DNA of 17,708 bases, from positions 1 to 17,708 of the forward strand of contig DATHBB010000261.1 in NCBI GenBank assembly GCA_035296385.1, given 5' to 3'. The position numbers were made by a program, and so were the translations under genes. This document shows positions 14,431 to 17,708 of the stretch, piece by piece (the first letter of the stretch is position 1; each line of letters begins with the position of its first letter). Source of the DNA: JAIVJZ01 sp035296385 (lineage in GTDB: Bacteria > Acidobacteriota > Blastocatellia > Pyrinomonadales > Pyrinomonadaceae). The notes beneath the pieces are model-generated. The model was not told the origin of the DNA. It did no database searches and worked only from the letters and a program-made list of their open reading frames with translations.

Positions 14431-16143
14431 ATGGACGCTTGCATGAAACTCCGCGCACGCCTGCGCGCCGCCGCCTTCGCCGTCGCCTTACTCGCGCTGC
14501 TTTCGACAACCGCCGCCGCGCAAGATTCAGCGGCGCGCACGGACGAACGCTATAACATCAGCTATCAACTCTCGATGTCGAATCCGGCCTCGCACCTGTT
14601 CGAGGTGACGTTGACGGTCGAGACGCCGCAGGCGGTGGAGGCCGTGGATTTTCAGATGCCGCGCTGGTCGCCGGGTCGCTACGCCGTCTTCGATTTCGCG
14701 AAGAACGTGCAGGAGGTGCGCGCGAAGACTTTTTGCGCGCCGCCCGTCTTCTGCGATGCCGCGACGCTTCCCGTGACACGCCTCGACACGCAGACGTGGC
14801 GCGTCTTCCCGGGCAAGTCGCGCGGCGTCGCCCTCAGTTACAAAGTCTTCGCCAACGATCTGTCGGGGACGTTCTCGCAACTCGACGCGCGCCACGCCAA
14901 CTTCAACGGCGGCTCGATCTTCATGTACGTCGTCGGGCACAAGCCAGACCCCGTGCGCCTCACGATCAACGCGCCCGCCGGTTGGCGCATCATCAACGCC
15001 GCGAGCGCGAGCACCGACCAGCGCGAGTGGCAGTTTCCGAATTACGACATACTGATCGACACGCCGACCGAGATCGCGCCCGACTTCACAGTTGACGAAT
15101 TCAAAGTTGACGGCAAGCCCTATCGCGTGATGGTTCATTCGTTCGGCGACGAGAAGGATAAACGCGCCGCGCTCGTGCAACAGATCGAGCGCGTCGTGCG
15201 CGCCCAGGTCGCTTTCATGGGCACGCCCGACTACGACGGCTACCTCTTCCTCATGCACTTCGACCCGACCGCGCCGCGCGGCGACGGCATGGAGCATCTC
15301 TCGTCCACGCAGATCATCACCACGCGCGCGCTCGGCGACAAAGGCGTCGCCGAAGACGCGCTCGACACGGCGGCGCACGAGTTTTTTCACGTCTGGAACG
15401 TCAAGCGCCTGCGCCCTGTCGAACTCGGCCCCTGGGATTTCACGCGCCCCCTGAACACGCGCAGCCTCTGGATCGCCGAAGGCTTGACGAACTACTACGG
15501 CGGGCTGTTGCAAAGGCGCGCCGGTATTCTCAACGACGAGCAATATTTTCGTTTGCTCACCGGAGCCATCGGCTACGTCCAGAACGCGCCCGGCAATTCT
15601 CTGATCAGCGCGGAAGAAGCCTCGCTCATCGCCTCGTTCATAGACCGCACGCCGCACTATCAACGCACGAACCTCAATGACACGACCGTCAGCTACTACA
15701 GCAAAGGCGAGTTGATCGGCATCGCGCTCGACCTGCTGATTCGCGGGCGCACGCGCGGGCGCGCTTCGCTCGACGACGTGATGCGGCGCATGTACGAAGA
15801 GTTTTACCTGCACAGCCCGCAGACGACCTATTACCTGCGCGGGCGCGGTTACACGGGCGCGGATTTCCAGCGCACCGTCTCGCAGGTGGCGGGCGCAGAC
15901 CTCTCCGACTTCTTCGCGCGCCACGTCGCGGGCGTCGAGCCTCTGCCCTTTGAAGAGGCGTTCGCCTACGTCGGCCTCAGACTCGTCAAGACTCCGGCGA
16001 GCGCCGCGAAGCCGCCGCAGCAGACGCCCGCCGCGACGCAAACGACGCCGCAGCGCACGCGCTACGACTACCGCCTCGAAGAGATCAAAGACGCTCCGGC
16101 GGAAGCACGCGCGCTGCGCGCCGCCTGGTTGAAGGGATCATGA
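14431..16143 (+). CDS. Exported M61-family metallopeptidase without an evident PDZ domain
   Basis: The 571-residue protein has a signal peptide (about residues 1-31, ending TTAAAQ). An M61 N-terminal beta domain follows (PRWSPGRYAVFDFAKNVQ), then the catalytic domain with the zinc motif HEFFH (H316-E317-H320) and third ligand E350 in WIAEGLTNYYGG. Family members, such as glycyl aminopeptidases, cut N-terminal residues from peptides outside the cytoplasm. Many carry a C-terminal PDZ domain. Here, after GLRLVKTP, there is only a P/A/Q/T-rich linker (about 521-543) and the typical final helix ending RALRAAWLKGS, so the PDZ seems to be lost. The ATG at 14431 has GGAG just upstream; the frame is open to a TTG at 14347. 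The gene converges on the lipid kinase gene. Confidence 0.9.
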   Translation: MDACMKLRARLRAAAFAVALLALLSTTAAAQDSAARTDERYNISYQLSMSNPASHLFEVTLTVETPQAVEAVDFQMPRWSPGRYAVFDFAKNVQEVRAKTFCAPPVFCDAATLPVTRLDTQTWRVFPGKSRGVALSYKVFANDLSGTFSQLDARHANFNGGSIFMYVVGHKPDPVRLTINAPAGWRIINAASASTDQREWQFPNYDILIDTPTEIAPDFTVDEFKVDGKPYRVMVHSFGDEKDKRAALVQQIERVVRAQVAFMGTPDYDGYLFLMHFDPTAPRGDGMEHLSSTQIITTRALGDKGVAEDALDTAAHEFFHVWNVKRLRPVELGPWDFTRPLNTRSLWIAEGLTNYYGGLLQRRAGILNDEQYFRLLTGAIGYVQNAPGNSLISAEEASLIASFIDRTPHYQRTNLNDTTVSYYSKGELIGIALDLLIRGRTRGRASLDDVMRRMYEEFYLHSPQTTYYLRGRGYTGADFQRTVSQVAGADLSDFFARHVAGVEPLPFEEAFAYVGLRLVKTPASAAKPPQQTPAATQTTPQRTRYDYRLEEIKDAPAEARALRAAWLKGS

Positions 16144-16148
16144 AGACA

Positions 16149-16271
16149 GTGGCGAGTGACGAGCAGGAATCAAGACAAGCTCAAAGGCATGATTGATGTC
16201 CTACTCGTCACCCGCCACCTCTCGCCGGTCGCGGCTTTAACTCGTCACTTGTCACCCGTCACTCGTCACTT
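16149..16271. repeat. Inverted repeat and GTCAC heptamer array between convergent genes
   Basis: The arms 16149-16172 and 16194-16218 (gtggcgagtgacgag... against ...ctcgtcacccgccac) are imperfect reverse complements around a 21-bp spacer. Then 16244-16271 holds four consecutive 7-bp units of the form GTCACNN (cactt, caccc, cactc, cactt after GT). The array runs into the stop codon of the kinase gene. It may act as a bidirectional transcript end, but no T tract is present. Confidence 0.65.
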
Positions 16272-17224
16272 CAGCGTAGGCGTCGGTAGCCGCCTCCCGC
16301 GTCGCGCTCTTGAAGGCGCGGCGCGATGACTTCGACGGGTTCTTGAACGATCTCGAAGGTCATCGGCAGTCGCCCGATCAACTCGCCGTCAACCTGCACG
16401 CGCGCACCGCCGCCCGTCGCGCGTGCGCGCGTCGCACGCACGTAACGCACGCCCGCGATCCCGCGACGCGCTCCGTCGCCGCGCATCCCCTGTAAGAGCA
16501 GGCGGAGGTAGCGCAGGCGGCTGTATGAGTTGACGACGCAGATTTCAAATTCCGGCTTGTCGAGCCGCGCCTGCGGCGTGACGCTGATGTCGCCGCCGTA
16601 GTGCGCCGCCTTCCCGACGGCGGCGAAGGTGGCGGGGTAAGTCTGCCCTTCGATCTCGATCTCGAAGGGGAGCGGTTGCCAGCGCATGAGATGTTCGACT
16701 CCCGACGCCCAGTACGCGCCTTCGCCCACGCGCCGCTTGAGACGCGCATTCACGCGCTCCACGACCGAAGCGTCAAGCCCGACTCCCGCCATCAGAAAAA
16801 AATAACGACGCTCGCCGCTTTCCTCCTCCGTCGCGCAACCCGCGTAGATGCGACGCGTCAGGCCGCACGCGACCACATCGGCAGCGCCCTCCGCGTCGAA
16901 CGGCAATTTCAGTTCGCGCGCCAGCACGTTCGCCGTGCCCGCAGGCCAGATGCCGAGCCGCACGCTCGTCCCGACGAGGCCCTGCAACGCCTCGTTGATC
17001 GTGCCGTCGCCGCCGGAGACGACGACCTCTCTGACGCCCTCGCGCGCCGCCTCCGCCGCGAGCCTCGTCGCATCGCGCGGCGCGCGCGTCTCCACGACTT
17101 CGACTTCGATTCCGCGCGCGCCGAGCAACTCGCAAAAACGCGCCACCTCAGCCGCGCGCCTTCGCCCGCCGCGCCCCGCGTTCGGGTTCGAGATGAATCT
17201 CACAATTCGTTTCTTCGTTGTCAT
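16271..17224 (-). CDS. Diacylglycerol/lipid kinase family protein (YegS/DAGK_cat type)
   Basis: This is a 318-residue soluble kinase. The nucleotide-binding start KRIVRFISNPNAGRGGRRRA is typical, and the catalytic loop SGGDGTINEAL lies at about 70-80. It is followed by LGIWPAGTANVLARELKLP, which carries the conserved P-x-G-T-x-N/D motif. The C-terminal half has the beta-rich lipid-binding lobe (MAGVGLDASVV and VDGELIGRLP). Relatives phosphorylate diacylglycerol, phosphatidylglycerol, ceramide or similar lipids with ATP; the substrate here is unknown. The ATG at 17224 begins directly before the conserved first strand and has only a weak GGA upstream. The frame is open to 17338, but that extension is cysteine-rich and unlike the family. 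Confidence 0.9.
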   Translation of the reverse strand: MTTKKRIVRFISNPNAGRGGRRRAAEVARFCELLGARGIEVEVVETRAPRDATRLAAEAAREGVREVVVSGGDGTINEALQGLVGTSVRLGIWPAGTANVLARELKLPFDAEGAADVVACGLTRRIYAGCATEEESGERRYFFLMAGVGLDASVVERVNARLKRRVGEGAYWASGVEHLMRWQPLPFEIEIEGQTYPATFAAVGKAAHYGGDISVTPQARLDKPEFEICVVNSYSRLRYLRLLLQGMRGDGARRGIAGVRYVRATRARATGGGARVQVDGELIGRLPMTFEIVQEPVEVIAPRLQERDAGGGYRRLR

Positions 17225-17437
17225 CACATGTCCAACGTTGCAAACACAGTGCCGCCCGCACACGCTGCCAGACCTGTGCGGCAAAGACGCGTAAGACGCG
17301 AAGCTCTGCACGACGCAGGTGCATGAGCCGCCGCACACGTGTCGGACGATCCATGCACGTCAAAACGCGTCGTCAAACTTTACGCCATGAGAAACGCCCC
17401 GCTCGAAATTGCGCCGCGCGCCCTAATTGATTAGAAC
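17225..17437. other. Intergenic region without visible gene
   Basis: Frames here are short and low in coding character. No RNA gene or clear promoter is seen. With the repeat that follows, it separates the lipid kinase from the next partial gene. Confidence 0.5.
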
Positions 17438-17537
17438 TCTCTGTGCCCCCTCCGTGCTCTCTGTGTCTGCGGTGGTGAATGATCTTTCTAAGACACTCAC
17501 CACCGCAGACACAGAGAACACGGAGGGGGCACAGAGA
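17438..17537. repeat. 41-bp inverted repeat of the 'accgcagag' family, copy 3
   Basis: The arms 17438-17478 and 17497-17537 are reverse complements with one mismatch, around an 18-bp loop. The arm sequence differs from copy 2, but the organisation is the same: ...ctgcggtggtga facing tcaccaccgcag.... The loops of copies 2 and 3 also resemble each other (both contain aagaca just before the right arm). Confidence 0.9.
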
Positions 17538-17576
17538 AAAGCTTTAACCAGGGCGCTGCCCGCACGCGGGGAGTGA

Positions 17577-17708
17577 CTAAACGTAAGTAGCAAGGGCATC
17601 AGTAATCTTCGCCGGATACTTTGGATACTTTCGCTTTCTTAGCTGTCGTGCGTTATAGCATCGCACAAACAGGTCAACCGCCCGTCTCAACGCATGCAGA
17701 CAACGCGA
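17577..17708 (-). CDS. C-terminal 43 residues of an unidentified, transposase-like ORF (partial)
   Basis: The minus-strand frame is open from the window edge to a TAG at 17577-17579. The peptide contains RRAVDLFVRCYNARQLRKRK and then YPKYPAKITDAL. An aromatic/YN-RQ segment with a basic stretch close to the stop is reminiscent of the C-termini of some IS transposases, but I cannot assign a family. Coding character is suggested only by that pattern. A large palindromic repeat lies 40 bp past the stop codon. Confidence 0.4.
   Translation of the reverse strand, partial: SRCLHALRRAVDLFVRCYNARQLRKRKYPKYPAKITDALATYV

Noticed and set aside
14527..16041. Long 504-codon minus-strand ORF inside the M61 peptidase gene
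   Set aside because: It is a shadow of a GC-rich gene: rich in R, A, V, E and D with no motif, while the plus frame has a complete M61 protein with a signal peptide and zinc motif.
16244..16271. Short regular repeats considered as a CRISPR array
   Set aside because: Units are 7 bp with no spacers, and no cas genes are present anywhere in the window.
17573..17588. Shared AGTGACTAAACG-AAGT string at the 3' ends of the HD-GYP gene (about 11670) and the partial ORF
   Set aside because: About 16 matching bases at two stop codons could reflect common origin, but the flanks do not align and chance is adequate.

Overview
The window is a GC-rich bacterial chromosome segment that is densely packed with genes on both strands. 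It has no phage, plasmid or CRISPR structures. The gene content fits a soil or freshwater Acidobacteriota-type genome, possibly Blastocatellia: a sigma-54-like promoter, c-di-GMP enzymes, an M61 peptidase, a Baeyer-Villiger type monooxygenase, and dispersed 'accgcagag' inverted repeats. This placement is inferred from style only; no marker gene settles it.

Layout. 1-1.4 kb (+): the tail of a membrane protein translationally coupled to a small P-loop kinase, then a GAF-domain protein. 1.4-4.4 kb: a repeat-filled gap, a near-consensus sigma-54 promoter, and a large membrane-anchored PAS-GGDEF-EAL protein with all catalytic motifs intact. 4.4-5.5 kb: a GNAT acetyltransferase (-) divergent from a small membrane protein (+). 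5.5-8.0 kb (-): an FMO/Baeyer-Villiger type monooxygenase followed by a short-chain dehydrogenase, probably one operon. Its ribosome-binding site abuts a Rho-independent terminator and what looks like a decayed tRNA-Ala gene. 8.3-11.3 kb (-): two exported proteins that both fit the TIKI/TraB/EreA-ChaN-like pattern (DUF5694-like and a divergent relative), then a SAM methyltransferase. 11.4-12.9 kb: a scarred integration site at tRNA-Ala(CGC). A frameshifted tyrosine-integrase remnant abuts the tRNA 3' end. A second copy of the same integrase-tail/terminator/tRNA-end segment lies 1319 bp away, and an HD-GYP gene sits between the copies. 13.0-14.2 kb (-): an AlaX-type alanyl-tRNA editing protein just upstream of tRNA-Ala on the same strand. 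14.4-17.2 kb: an exported M61 peptidase lacking an evident PDZ domain, convergent with a YegS/DAGK-family lipid kinase. 17.4-17.7 kb: a large palindromic repeat and the C-terminal end of an unidentified, transposase-like ORF.

Themes. Two genes act on c-di-GMP: a GGDEF-EAL protein under a likely sigma-54 promoter, and a stand-alone HD-GYP protein in the integration scar. The tRNA-Ala gene, its editing enzyme and the repeated use of tRNA-Ala-like sequence as a landing or scar site form the most unusual part of the window. I found no clear multi-gene novel system. The best leads are the tRNA-Ala scar, the tRNA-derived leader ahead of the monooxygenase, and the paired TIKI/TraB-like exported proteins.
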